Part shown: positions 26,061-35,040 of the stretch, piece by piece | How the letters are laid out: the number at the start of each line of letters is the position of its first letter | Numbering within the stretch: position 1 is the first letter of the stretch | NCBI RefSeq assembly: GCF_003970675.1 | Contig: NZ_CP034562.1 | Coordinates: forward strand, 2,108,001 to 2,172,000 | DNA length: 64,000 nucleotides | Origin: Flammeovirga pectinis | Lineage (GTDB): Bacteria; Bacteroidota; Bacteroidia; Cytophagales; Flammeovirgaceae | Reading direction: 5' to 3' | Program-made: the position numbers and the translations under genes | The notes under the pieces: generated by a model | Databases searched by the model: none | Told to the model about the DNA's origin: nothing | The model's input: only the letters and a program-made list of their open reading frames with translations

Positions 26061-26157
26061 AACTCAACTAGTATTGAGTTTTTAAGATATAAAGATTAAG
26101 AGTAATAGTTAGTTTTTGGGTTAAAAAGCACTGGGAGTTTCTTCCAGTGCTTTTTTT
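26061..26157 (+). ncRNA. Candidate small RNA, copy 5 (array end)
   Basis: It has the loop CTAGTA of copy 4 and the terminator stem of copies 2 and 3. The spacer sequence does not follow it; after the T run the DNA becomes unique, which defines the right end of the array. Confidence 0.5.
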
Positions 26158-26526
26158 GTTATTCATTTAATATCTTACTTTAAAAGAGTAAAAATAATAA
26201 GTCTTTTTTTTATTTTCGACATATAAACTACTATAAATTTACACAATTTAGGAATCTCTACAATTATTTAAATAATTATTATTCAGCTATTTACGTTTTT
26301 AAAAATGAATAAACTTTCATTTTTAAATGAAAAAATAAGTTAAAACAAGTTCGTGAATTTAACTTATTTGAAGAACTCGACATTTTATATCATATAATTT
26401 CTTTAGAAATAGTATTTATTACTTTAAATAGTATTATTCCATCAAAGTTTTTCATTAAATTGCAATCAATTAAGATATGGATTATTAATCATAATCAATT
26501 ATACACTACCACTTGTAACCAACATT
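26158..26526. other. AT-rich gap before the ECF sigma gene with two perfect inverted repeats
   Basis: No gene is seen. At 26298-26327, TTTAAAAATGAA and TTCATTTTTAAA form 12-bp arms around six bases. At 26334-26368, AATAAGTTAAA and TTTAACTTATT form 11-bp arms around thirteen bases. They lie six bases apart, about 160-230 bases before the sigma factor start, and lack T runs. They might be a structured leader or dyad binding sites. Confidence 0.5.
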
Positions 26527-27150
26527 ATGTTAGCTGAACAAGCAATCACCGAATATCGTCCTTTGCTTTACACTGTTGCCTACAGAATTCTAGGTGCGGC
26601 ATCAGATGCAGAAGATATGGTACAAGAAACTTTTATAAAGATATTAAGAGTTGACCTCTCAAAAATAGAAGACATCAAAAATTATTTGATAAAAACGATT
26701 ACTAATACTTGCCTAAATCATCTCGAAAGTTTAAAAAGAAAAAAAGAACATCTCGTAGATAATTGGTCAAATATTACTAATAATTTTCAGCTAGACCCTT
26801 TCGAACACTGGTCGAATGATAAAGCTGCTGAATTATCAGATGGTTTGAGAAATATGATGAAAAGACTTACGGATGCTGAACTTAGTGTTTATCTAATGAA
26901 AGAAGCATTCAATATGAATTACAATGAAATTACTGAAATTGCTAAGAAAAAAGCAGATCATTGTAGACAATTATTTCATCGCTCTAAACAAAAACTTGAA
27001 GAGGGAAAAGATAAATTTAATGTAGATCCAGAGAAACATCTTCAATTATATAAGAAATTTCAGCAAGCAAATGCTGATGGAGAAGTAAGAGGACTGGTTG
27101 ATTTTATCTTTGGATCGAAGAAAAAAACAGTAAAACTAAAAAATTCTTAG
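26527..27150 (+). CDS. ECF-type RNA polymerase sigma factor, ECF41-like with truncated C-terminal domain
   Basis: Region 2 (residues ~8-75: YRPLLYTVAYRILGAASDAEDMVQETF) and region 4 (~108-160: LRNMMKRLTDAELSVYLMKEAF ... HCRQLFHRSKQKL) are clear. ECF41 sigmas carry a further SnoaL-like domain of about 100 residues; here only its first helices seem present (HLQLYKKFQQANADGEVRGL), and the protein ends at residue 207 in a Lys-rich tail. No anti-sigma gene is adjacent, as is usual for ECF41. It lies directly downstream of the repeat array. Confidence 0.85.
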   Translation: MLAEQAITEYRPLLYTVAYRILGAASDAEDMVQETFIKILRVDLSKIEDIKNYLIKTITNTCLNHLESLKRKKEHLVDNWSNITNNFQLDPFEHWSNDKAAELSDGLRNMMKRLTDAELSVYLMKEAFNMNYNEITEIAKKKADHCRQLFHRSKQKLEEGKDKFNVDPEKHLQLYKKFQQANADGEVRGLVDFIFGSKKKTVKLKNS

Positions 27151-27257
27151 TTTTTTTAGTTAATGACATTGTATAAATCGACAAAAAAAGAATTTGTTTG
27201 ATATTGAGCATTAAAGATGCATAAACAATTAAATTCAATATCATCCTATTCAATATT

Positions 27258-27299
27258 AAGGGTTTACAAAAATTATATTTTGTAAACCCTTGTTTTTTA
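27258..27299 (+). terminator. Rho-independent terminator
   Basis: AAGGGTTTACAAAA pairs with TTTTGTAAACCCTT around six bases, followed by a T-rich tail. It lies 108 bases behind the sigma gene, so the transcript would have a long 3' end. Confidence 0.88.
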
Positions 27300-27410
27300 T
27301 ACTTAAACCACTGATTTAATAGTGATTAATACACTTATATTTTGTTTGAAATTGGTTAAAATTGCCAACAAATAATGATAAATGTCATTCCATTAAACAA
27401 TCTACTAAGG

Positions 27411-27418
27411 TATGTTTG
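27411..27418 (+). promoter_or_regulatory. Candidate -7 element of gapA promoter
   Basis: TATGTTTG matches TAnnTTTG exactly and would give a leader of about 90 bases. A good TTTG at -33 is not present at the normal distance, so the assignment is tentative. Confidence 0.4.
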
Positions 27419-27477
27419 CAGTGTAGTAAATGATACGGATCAAATTATTTGTAACATCTGCTGCAACACAATTTTAG

Positions 27478-28512
<1,035 letters not shown>

Positions 28513-28540
28513 GTTGTAGAATAAGCTTTTAAAATATAAG

Positions 28541-28573
28541 AAAGGGTAAGTCTTCGGATTTACCCTTTTTTTG
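28541..28573 (+). terminator. Rho-independent terminator after gapA
   Basis: AAAGGGTAA pairs with TTACCCTTT around a short loop containing TTCG, followed by T7. Confidence 0.9.
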
Positions 28574-28622
28574 TTGTCAAAAATCTTGTAGCTTGCTTTT
28601 TTAAACTACCAAACATCTATCA

Positions 28623-29297
28623 ATGCAAAAACTTTTTTGTATCGTTTTCCTTCTTTTATCAAATATTACCCTTGCACAAGACGATTGTAGCGCTTCTCTT
28701 CAAAAAAAGTATTGGAGATACAGAATTAATATGAGTACGTTTCTAGCACAAGAATCGGGTATAGATATTCACCCAGATAAAATTTTCTATGATTTTATGA
28801 ATATGCCTATTGGTGTACCCTTTAATTATATTGACTTTATAGATATTAGCAACCAAAAGTATGTAAACATTGGTTCTGATAAATTACTCTACCCTGCTTA
28901 CATTGAATATAAAAAAATGAAAGCTGACGCATCGAAAAAAGGAGTAAACATAAATATTCGTTCTTCTTATCGATCTAAGCGTACTCAAGAAATTGTTTTT
29001 AGAAAGCATGGGCCTAAAGTTGCAGAAATTCCAGGTTACTCAGAACATCATTTACTTACCACTATAGATATTAGATATGCTGGCGAAAACACTAAACTGT
29101 TTCTCTGGCTCTTAAAATATGGTTTTGATTATGGATGGGTACCTACCTATTATTTCAGAATTGAGAAAAATATTAGGAAAGAAGCTTGGCATTGGCGATT
29201 TGTAGGTATTGAAGCGGCTAAATGGTTTGAATGTGCCTGGAAAGATGATATTAACCAAGAAATTAGAAGACTATCTTATCAATTTGGAAGTATATAA
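28623..29297 (+). CDS. M15B-family D-alanyl-D-alanine carboxypeptidase (VanY-like)
   Basis: After a signal peptide (cleavage near LAQD) the protein carries the VanY pattern: SSYRSKRTQ (residues 114-122), PGYSEHHLLTTIDI with metal ligands His142 and Asp149, and EAWHWRFVG with Glu187 and metal ligand His190. Such zinc peptidases trim D-Ala-D-Ala from peptidoglycan stem peptides in the periplasm. The usual Gly in SEHxxGxAxD is replaced by Leu, which is a little unusual. There is no vancomycin-resistance context, so a cell-wall maintenance role is most likely. Confidence 0.88.
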   Translation: MQKLFCIVFLLLSNITLAQDDCSASLQKKYWRYRINMSTFLAQESGIDIHPDKIFYDFMNMPIGVPFNYIDFIDISNQKYVNIGSDKLLYPAYIEYKKMKADASKKGVNINIRSSYRSKRTQEIVFRKHGPKVAEIPGYSEHHLLTTIDIRYAGENTKLFLWLLKYGFDYGWVPTYYFRIEKNIRKEAWHWRFVGIEAAKWFECAWKDDINQEIRRLSYQFGSI

Positions 29298-29337
29298 AAA
29301 ATGCTCATTAGTTAAATTCTAATGAGCATTTTTTATG
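29298..29337. terminator. Bidirectional terminator
   Basis: AAATGCTCATTAG pairs with CTAATGAGCATTT, flanked by A and T runs, between convergent genes. Confidence 0.9.
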
Positions 29338-29354
29338 TAATATATTGATTAAGA

Positions 29355-30476
29355 TTAAAGAGCTTTAGTAAAGCATCTCTTTCTCTTATGCTGGATATGA
29401 TCGTAATTTTTCCAGTTTTGAATGGCTTTTTGATTTGTCTCAAACATACCTGTTGTTTCCAAATACTTAATACCGTTCTCTGCCATTGTTTTCTGAAGCT
29501 CTCCAACTAACATAACACCACCACCTAAACGTTGTAATTTTGGTGTTGCAGCAGTAAGTAGCATATCACAAGTATCATTATTATTTAATGCCTTATAAAT
29601 ATGGTACCAACCAAATGGCCATATACTACCGTTTGCTTTTTGAAGTGCCTTAGAAAGAGAAGGTAAACCGATTACAAAACCCATCATTTCACCATCTTCC
29701 TCACTAACAAGTACTTTTACATACTTTGGAGAAATCATCTTCAAGAATTTCTTTTTATAATATTCGATCATATCAGCATCGAATTCAATTACACTATAAA
29801 GATCTTTAAAAGCCTCTCCTAGTAAATTAAAAATACGATCTGCATACTCTAATAATTCCTTAGAAGAATTAAAGCTGATCATTTTCGTTTTTGTTCTTTT
29901 CATTAATAAAGCTGCACCTCTTGCCCCTTTATCAATAATTGCTTGATCCATTGTAAGACGGAATTCAATCCAATCCACTAGTTTATCGTAACCTAGCGCC
30001 TCTAAATGATCTTTATAATAAGGTAAATGATATTCTGATGCCACAGATGGTAAATGATCAAAACCTTCCACCATCATTCCTTGATGATCTATGTTTGTAA
30101 ATCCTAAAGGCCCAACAATTCCTGTCATTCCTCTGTCTTTACCCCATTTCTCTGCAGTTTCTAATAATTTCTGAACTACTTCTCTATCATCAATAAATTC
30201 TAAACGAGTAAAACGAACGTTTTCTTTCCCTTCCTTCTCGTTATATTTTTTATTAATGATTGCCCCTATTCTACCTACAGGTTCATTATCCTTATATGCA
30301 ATCCAATATTGAGTATCGCAGAATTTCTTAAATGGGTTGTTTTGATCAAAAATCGTTAATTCGTCTTTTTTGATTGGAGGAACCCAAAATTCATTTCCTT
30401 TATATATTTTAAATTGAACATCAACAAATTGTTTTTGCTCTTTTTTATTTTCTACTTCACGTATTTCGATACTCAT
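29355..30476 (-). CDS. GNAT-like N-acetyltransferase family protein
   Basis: A 373-residue cytoplasmic protein. Residues ~1-150 resemble one acetyltransferase-like domain (YWIAYKDNEPVGRIGAIINK, GIVGPLGFTNIDHQGMMVEGF) and residues ~170-370 a second GNAT-like half (VKVLVSEEDGEMMGFVIGLPS, GVMLVGELQKTMAENGIKYLE). This two-domain family is widespread in Bacteroidota and is usually labelled GNAT; substrates are not known. No operon partner. Confidence 0.7.
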   Translation of the reverse strand: MSIEIREVENKKEQKQFVDVQFKIYKGNEFWVPPIKKDELTIFDQNNPFKKFCDTQYWIAYKDNEPVGRIGAIINKKYNEKEGKENVRFTRLEFIDDREVVQKLLETAEKWGKDRGMTGIVGPLGFTNIDHQGMMVEGFDHLPSVASEYHLPYYKDHLEALGYDKLVDWIEFRLTMDQAIIDKGARGAALLMKRTKTKMISFNSSKELLEYADRIFNLLGEAFKDLYSVIEFDADMIEYYKKKFLKMISPKYVKVLVSEEDGEMMGFVIGLPSLSKALQKANGSIWPFGWYHIYKALNNNDTCDMLLTAATPKLQRLGGGVMLVGELQKTMAENGIKYLETTGMFETNQKAIQNWKNYDHIQHKRKRCFTKAL

Positions 30477-30627
30477 AATCTATATTTACTCTTATCGTAA
30501 TTCAACAACTTGTATTGCATTGCAATTTAAAACCATTTTATCGAATCATATAAGATTGAAGTGGAAAAATTAATTCATTGCTGTACTTTTAATGTAAAAA
30601 AATGTCAATTAAATAACTTTTCAATTT

Positions 30628-32349
30628 ATGACTCACCTTTTCAAGAAATTAAATCTTCAATCTCTCCTAATTTTAATTGTTTGTACATTATTATTTAATT
30701 GTGAAACTAAGACGTCTCCTGAGAAAAAACGTGGTACGATAGCCAAAAATGGTATAGTCTCTTGTGCTCACCCTTTAGCTGCTGAAGTAGGTATTGCTAT
30801 CTTAAAAAAAGGCGGGAATGCTTTTGATGCTGCAATAGCAACACATTTTGCACTTGCCGTTGTTTACCCTAGAGCTGGTAATATTGGCGGAGGTGGATTT
30901 ATGGTTTATAGAGATCAAATTGGTAATTCAGGGAGTCTTGATTTTAGAGAAAAAGCACCTTCGTCTGCTTCGGAAAAGATGTATTTGGATGCAAATGGAC
31001 AACCTATTAAGAATTTAAGTTTAAAAGGTCTTTTAGCAAGTGGTGTTCCAGGTTCTGTTGATGGAATGTTCAAAATTTATCAAAAATATGGATCATTACC
31101 TTGGGATGTATTACTTCAACCTGCAATTCGATTAGCTGAAGATGGAATTGTTTTGACACAACTCGAAGCAGAAAAAATTAATCAATATCAAAAGGATTTC
31201 AATTCCTATAATAAAAAACCAATCCAACTCTTTAAAGATGGTAATTGGAAGGCTGGTGATAAAATTATTTATCCTGATTTAGCCATCACCCTAAAAAGTA
31301 TTAAAGAAAATAAAAGAGCAGGTTTTTATGAAGGAGTTGTCGCAGACAAGATCATTAATGCGATGCAAAATAGTAATGGTATTATTTCTCATAAAGATCT
31401 AAAAGATTATTCATCTGTATGGAGAGAAGCTATAAAAATACCCTTTAAAGATAATTACACGGTCATTTCTATGCCACCTCCGTCTTCTGGAGGTGTTGCT
31501 CTAGCACAAATATTACTTGGGTTAGAAGATTTCAATACAAGTAACTATACACATAATTCTGTAGAATGGATACACCTTCTTACAGAACTAGAAAGAAGGG
31601 CTTATGCAGATAGAGCTTCTTTTTTAGGTGATAACGATTTTTACAATGTGCCCGTAAAGCAATTAACTAGTAAAAAATATGTAAGCTCAAGAGTTAAATC
31701 AATTGATTTAACAAAAGCTACAAATTCACAAGATATAAAAGCAGGAGATGTTCTTAAAATTGAAAGTTTTGAAACTACTCATTATTCAATAGTTGATAAA
31801 CATGGGAATGCGGTTGCCATCACTACAACATTAAATGGAAATTTTGGCTGTAAAGTAGTCATTGATGGTGCTGGCTTTTTTATGAATAATGAAATGGATG
31901 ATTTTAGTATAAAACCAGGCCAACCAAATCAATTTGGGTTAATTGGTGGAGAAGCAAATAAAATAGTTCCAAACAAAAGAATGCTTTCTAGTATGACGCC
32001 TACTATAGTAGAAAAAGATAATGCTCTATTTATGGTTTTAGGTACTCCAGGAGGATCGACTATTATAACTTCTGTTGCACAAACGCTATTGAATGTAACC
32101 GAATTTAATATGACTATGCAAGAAGCTATAGATGCAAAGAAGTTTCATTCACAATGGTTACCTGATGAAATCTATTTAGAAGATAAAGTTTTTCCAGACT
32201 CAACTATATCTGGTTTAGAAAAAATGGGCCATAAAATAGGTTTTGTCCCTATTTTAGGAAAAATGGACTGTATTTTAAAAAACAAAAATGGCACTTATGA
32301 AGGTGCTTCTGATCAATCTAGGAGTGATGGAGTGGCATTTGGGTATTAA
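30628..32349 (+). CDS. ggt: Gamma-glutamyltransferase (lipoprotein form)
   Basis: 573 residues. The N-terminal signal ends in lipobox LLFNC (Cys25), so the enzyme is probably anchored rather than free in the periplasm. The large-subunit region has GGNAFDAAIATHFALAVV and GNIGGGGFMVYR, and the autoprocessing site is TTHYSIVDKHGNAV with Thr383 as nucleophile and new N-terminus of the small subunit. NNEMDDFS and the Gly-Gly-Ser oxyanion loop (GTPGGST) follow. It cleaves gamma-glutamyl bonds of glutathione and related peptides. Upstream and downstream genes are unrelated. Confidence 0.95.
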   Translation: MTHLFKKLNLQSLLILIVCTLLFNCETKTSPEKKRGTIAKNGIVSCAHPLAAEVGIAILKKGGNAFDAAIATHFALAVVYPRAGNIGGGGFMVYRDQIGNSGSLDFREKAPSSASEKMYLDANGQPIKNLSLKGLLASGVPGSVDGMFKIYQKYGSLPWDVLLQPAIRLAEDGIVLTQLEAEKINQYQKDFNSYNKKPIQLFKDGNWKAGDKIIYPDLAITLKSIKENKRAGFYEGVVADKIINAMQNSNGIISHKDLKDYSSVWREAIKIPFKDNYTVISMPPPSSGGVALAQILLGLEDFNTSNYTHNSVEWIHLLTELERRAYADRASFLGDNDFYNVPVKQLTSKKYVSSRVKSIDLTKATNSQDIKAGDVLKIESFETTHYSIVDKHGNAVAITTTLNGNFGCKVVIDGAGFFMNNEMDDFSIKPGQPNQFGLIGGEANKIVPNKRMLSSMTPTIVEKDNALFMVLGTPGGSTIITSVAQTLLNVTEFNMTMQEAIDAKKFHSQWLPDEIYLEDKVFPDSTISGLEKMGHKIGFVPILGKMDCILKNKNGTYEGASDQSRSDGVAFGY

Positions 32350-32377
32350 TTTGTTAAATAAAGTTAAAATGCGAACC

Positions 32378-32400
32378 TTAAATGTATTTAATACATTTAA
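32378..32400. repeat. Perfect 23-base dyad downstream of ggt
   Basis: TTAAATGTATT and AATACATTTAA form 11-bp arms around a single T, flanked by CGAA and TTGCG which loosely extend the symmetry. There is no T run, so it is not an ordinary terminator. It may be a protein-binding site or a 3' hairpin of the ggt message. Confidence 0.5.
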
Positions 32401-32536
32401 AGCTTGCGTAATAAGTACACTTTTTGTTCTTTTGTTATACCGATAAACAATACAATAATAACACAATGCTTAAATCGAGAGGAGGTTTAACCAAATCTTG
32501 ATTGTTTGAAACACACAATCGCACACACAACACTGA

Positions 32537-32570
32537 AAAAGCCGAACACTAATGTTCGGCTTTTTTTTAT
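32537..32570 (+). terminator. Rho-independent terminator downstream of ggt
   Basis: AGCCGAACA pairs with TGTTCGGCT around a 4-base loop, followed by T8. It lies about 190 bases after the ggt stop. Confidence 0.88.
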
Positions 32571-32587
32571 TCAATTTTATCTGCACA

Positions 32588-32622
32588 TAAAAAAAGTGAT
32601 GTATCTGACTACATCACTCCTT
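32588..32622 (-). terminator. Rho-independent terminator of the hotdog-fold gene
   Basis: On the minus strand AGTGATGTA pairs with TACATCACT around six bases and is followed by a T run. Confidence 0.85.
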
Positions 32623-32638
32623 TCTAAATTTATTCTTA

Positions 32639-33166
32639 TTACTTTTTAGATCTTTTCTTAAAAGACCACGTAAAGTGAAATCTTGATACTTCTGTACCGT
32701 CTGCCATTTTTCCAATAGTCAGCATTTTTATTTCTTCTGCTTCACCTGTTTCGTATGCCCTATCAATTGCTTCTTTTACAAGGTGACCATCTTCACAGAC
32801 AAATGTTACTTTACCTACTGCTTTCTTACTAAATTTTGCGTCCATATCTACAATAATGAAAGCAATTGATTTCAAATGCTCATTTAAATGAAGCATACCT
32901 AAAGAGGCTGTCGATAATTCTGCGGCCATACTTTGTGCAGCAAAATATATAGACTTAAATGGATTCTTATTTAGAAATTTAAACGGTAAAGACGTAGCAC
33001 AACGAGATCCATTAAGTGATTCTAATTTCATCCCCGCAATAAAACCGAGTGGTACTTGTGTTAGTGTAAACATTCTAAACTTAAAAGGATGGAGCATTTT
33101 TGAAGCAAAACTCTTTTGTTTACTTGTTAATTGCAACTCTCCTACTTGTGTTCCTTTGGCATTCAT
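32639..33166 (-). CDS. DUF4442 hotdog-fold protein
   Basis: 175 residues showing the hotdog thioesterase pattern of DUF4442: a central helix with YFAAQSMAAELSTASLGML, followed by strands IAFIIVDMDAKFSKKAVGKVTFVCED and a C-terminal strand pair. Relatives include YiiD-like acyl-CoA thioesterases, but no acidic catalytic residue can be assigned with confidence, so hydrolysis of an acyl thioester is only likely. Monocistronic. Confidence 0.75.
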   Translation of the reverse strand: MNAKGTQVGELQLTSKQKSFASKMLHPFKFRMFTLTQVPLGFIAGMKLESLNGSRCATSLPFKFLNKNPFKSIYFAAQSMAAELSTASLGMLHLNEHLKSIAFIIVDMDAKFSKKAVGKVTFVCEDGHLVKEAIDRAYETGEAEEIKMLTIGKMADGTEVSRFHFTWSFKKRSKK

Positions 33167-33372
33167 ATGTTAAGTTATTGTATTGAAATTGGTATAAATG
33201 AATGAATATTTACACAATATAAGAATTAATTGATATGAAAACTCCATTTCAAAATCAGTTTTTAATTACAAACAACTGTAAACCTTAAAACTTGTTAGCA
33301 AAAATCTATAAACTAAGTTGCTTAAAATCAGTTTATATATTTAAATCTTCTCAATCACTTAAACTCTCTGTT

Positions 33373-33576
33373 ATGAATACTATGCTTACTATTTACTTGA
33401 TTATTGCTAATTTTGCTATCGTTGTTAAATGCTACCAAGTCTTTCTTAAAAAGATGCTTGTTCAAAGAGCATTTGTAGCATTAGCCTTCATTATTTTTGG
33501 TTTAGTTACTGTAGATATGTTTTTCTATGGTCAAGTTACTAATGGTTATGGTATCACTTCGTTTGGCCTTAATTAA
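33373..33576 (+). CDS. Small two-helix membrane protein
   Basis: From the ATG at 33373 this is a 67-residue protein with two hydrophobic helices (IYLIIANFAIVVKCY and AFVALAFIIFGLVTVDMFF) joined by a basic loop (FLKKMLVQR). The frame is open upstream to a TTG at 33292, but that extension has no helix pattern and is probably leader. I do not recognise the family; function unknown. Confidence 0.5.
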   Translation: MNTMLTIYLIIANFAIVVKCYQVFLKKMLVQRAFVALAFIIFGLVTVDMFFYGQVTNGYGITSFGLN

Positions 33577-33634
33577 GACCTTTAAGTGAATAAACATTGT
33601 TGTAATAAATTATCAAAAAGTACAATAAAAATTG

Positions 33635-33642
33635 TAATTTTG
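33635..33642 (+). promoter_or_regulatory. Candidate -7 element of the acyltransferase gene
   Basis: TAATTTTG matches TAnnTTTG and lies 40 bases before the ATG. No clear -33 TTTG is found at the usual spacing. Confidence 0.35.
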
Positions 33643-33681
33643 ATGAACGACTAATTTACATTACATTTATCACCTACAACA

Positions 33682-34950
33682 ATGACCTCAAATCCAAAAG
33701 AATTGCAAGAAATAATTAAAGACCAAAAAACTAGTAGTACATCTGATAGTACTAATAGCAGTCAGTTAATTACTGCCGATGCTCCTAAAGAAATTAAGGA
33801 GAATGCACATATACTTGATGATTATTTTGATGCTGGTTATGCATATAGTATCACTAAATTGATTTTAAATCATATTAATGATGGCTATTTTCGCATTAAA
33901 TTTGTTGGGTTTGATAACATTCCTGAAAGAAATAATCCTGATAGCCCTTTAATATTTGCTAGTAACCATTCTGGAATGGCTTTCCCTTGGGATGCAATTT
34001 CTTTTGTTTCTGGCTTATTCGAAAAAAATAATTTTGACATGAAGAAAAGCGTAAGAGCAATCACTGCTCCTGCTTTATCTAGAAGTCAATTTATGAACCC
34101 TTTCCTTATTCAAAACTTTTGGAAAAAATTAGGAGCAATTGATGCTACTTGGTTAAACTATGAAACAGCCATGCATTACAATGGCTCAAATATTTTAGTT
34201 TATCCTGAAGGTGTCCCTGGTATTGGCAAAGGCTTTAATAATAAATATACTTTACAACGTTTAGCTACTTCTACTCTTAGAATGAGTATTAAGTACAAAA
34301 CAGACATTGTTCCTTTTGCTACTGTAAATGGCGAATTTATTAATCCTTTTAGTTACAGTGCATCCCTACTGAATGATTTTGTTCAAAAATTAGGTATTCC
34401 TTTCTTGCCTATTGGTTTTATGTCTTTATTAATTCCATTACAACCTTGGTTATTTTATTTTGCTTTTCCTGCTAACCTCACGTTTGTGAGAGGTAAGAGA
34501 ATTAGTCCTTATAAAATGATTGGCGAGCGAGAAATTGAAGATATTTCTGAAGAAGAAATATTAGACTTAAGTGAAAAAATTCATGATCAGATGCAAGATG
34601 AGTTAGACAAAGCTGTAAGCATCTATGGTCGTAAACCTTATGATTTCTGGGATTTATTATCTGTAAGTATGAAAAACGTTCAACGTTCTTTCAAATTTTT
34701 CCCAGCATTATGGCCAATCATTTTCACTAAACACAAGAACGATTTTAAGCAGTTAAAAGAGAATGCAAATAATGGCAATTACCCTTTAAATGCTCAAGAA
34801 CAATTAAATATTGTTCAACCTATAGTAGACAAACAAAAAGATTTAGATGTCTCCGTTTCATCTGTAGTAGATACCATTGTAGAAAATCCAGAAATCCTGT
34901 TATTCTACACTCCTGTTGCAGGTTTACTTCACTTATTTACATCTAAATAA
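33682..34950 (+). CDS. PlsC-like phospholipid/glycerol acyltransferase
   Basis: Residues ~90-260 form an acyltransferase domain: ASNHSGMAFPWDAISF is the catalytic block and YPEGVPGIGKGF the glycerophosphate-binding block. Between the His and Asp there are seven residues rather than the four of the classical HX4D, a spacing seen in diacylglycerol-acyltransferase-like branches of the superfamily. The N-terminal ~45 residues are Ser/Thr-rich and disordered-looking; a hydrophobic segment (FLPIGFMSLLIPLQPWLFYF) probably associates with the membrane. Likely role: acyl transfer in membrane or storage lipid synthesis; substrate not known. Confidence 0.78.
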   Translation: MTSNPKELQEIIKDQKTSSTSDSTNSSQLITADAPKEIKENAHILDDYFDAGYAYSITKLILNHINDGYFRIKFVGFDNIPERNNPDSPLIFASNHSGMAFPWDAISFVSGLFEKNNFDMKKSVRAITAPALSRSQFMNPFLIQNFWKKLGAIDATWLNYETAMHYNGSNILVYPEGVPGIGKGFNNKYTLQRLATSTLRMSIKYKTDIVPFATVNGEFINPFSYSASLLNDFVQKLGIPFLPIGFMSLLIPLQPWLFYFAFPANLTFVRGKRISPYKMIGEREIEDISEEEILDLSEKIHDQMQDELDKAVSIYGRKPYDFWDLLSVSMKNVQRSFKFFPALWPIIFTKHKNDFKQLKENANNGNYPLNAQEQLNIVQPIVDKQKDLDVSVSSVVDTIVENPEILLFYTPVAGLLHLFTSK

Positions 34951-34967
34951 ATAAAAAATATATCTTT

Positions 34968-35007
34968 AACAGCATTTGGATTTGATTTCAAATGCTGTTT
35001 TTGTTTA
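34968..35007 (+). terminator. Rho-independent terminator
   Basis: AACAGCATTTG pairs with CAAATGCTGTT, followed by a T-rich tail, just behind the acyltransferase gene. Confidence 0.85.
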
Positions 35008-35040
35008 TTCAAGTCTGAATTAAAACAATAAAATATTAAA

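Larger units (their letters stand above)
25263..26157. repeat. Tandem array of five ~200-bp structured units
   Basis: Five conserved cores (25263-25357, 25459-25557, 25659-25756, 25858-25958, 26061-26157) recur at intervals of 196, 200, 199 and 203 bases. Four nearly identical ~101-base spacers separate them. Each core holds a 5' hairpin, the invariant linker ending in GTAATAGTTAGTTTTTGGGT and a hairpin followed by seven T. The region has stops in all frames and no gene. Copy 1 is the most diverged and has an unrelated upstream sequence, so the array probably grew by duplication of spacer plus core. Short indels and single changes distinguish the copies, which argues against an assembly artefact. 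Confidence 0.92.

Noticed and set aside
25263-26157. Possible CRISPR array
   Set aside because: Repeat units are about 200 bp, the spacers are almost identical to each other, and no cas gene is present.
25166-26526. Possible repetitive surface-protein gene
   Set aside because: All frames contain frequent stops, and each unit carries a terminator hairpin.
28623-29297. Vancomycin resistance vanY
   Set aside because: No vanHAX or regulator genes nearby; the M15B family is widespread in cell-wall turnover.
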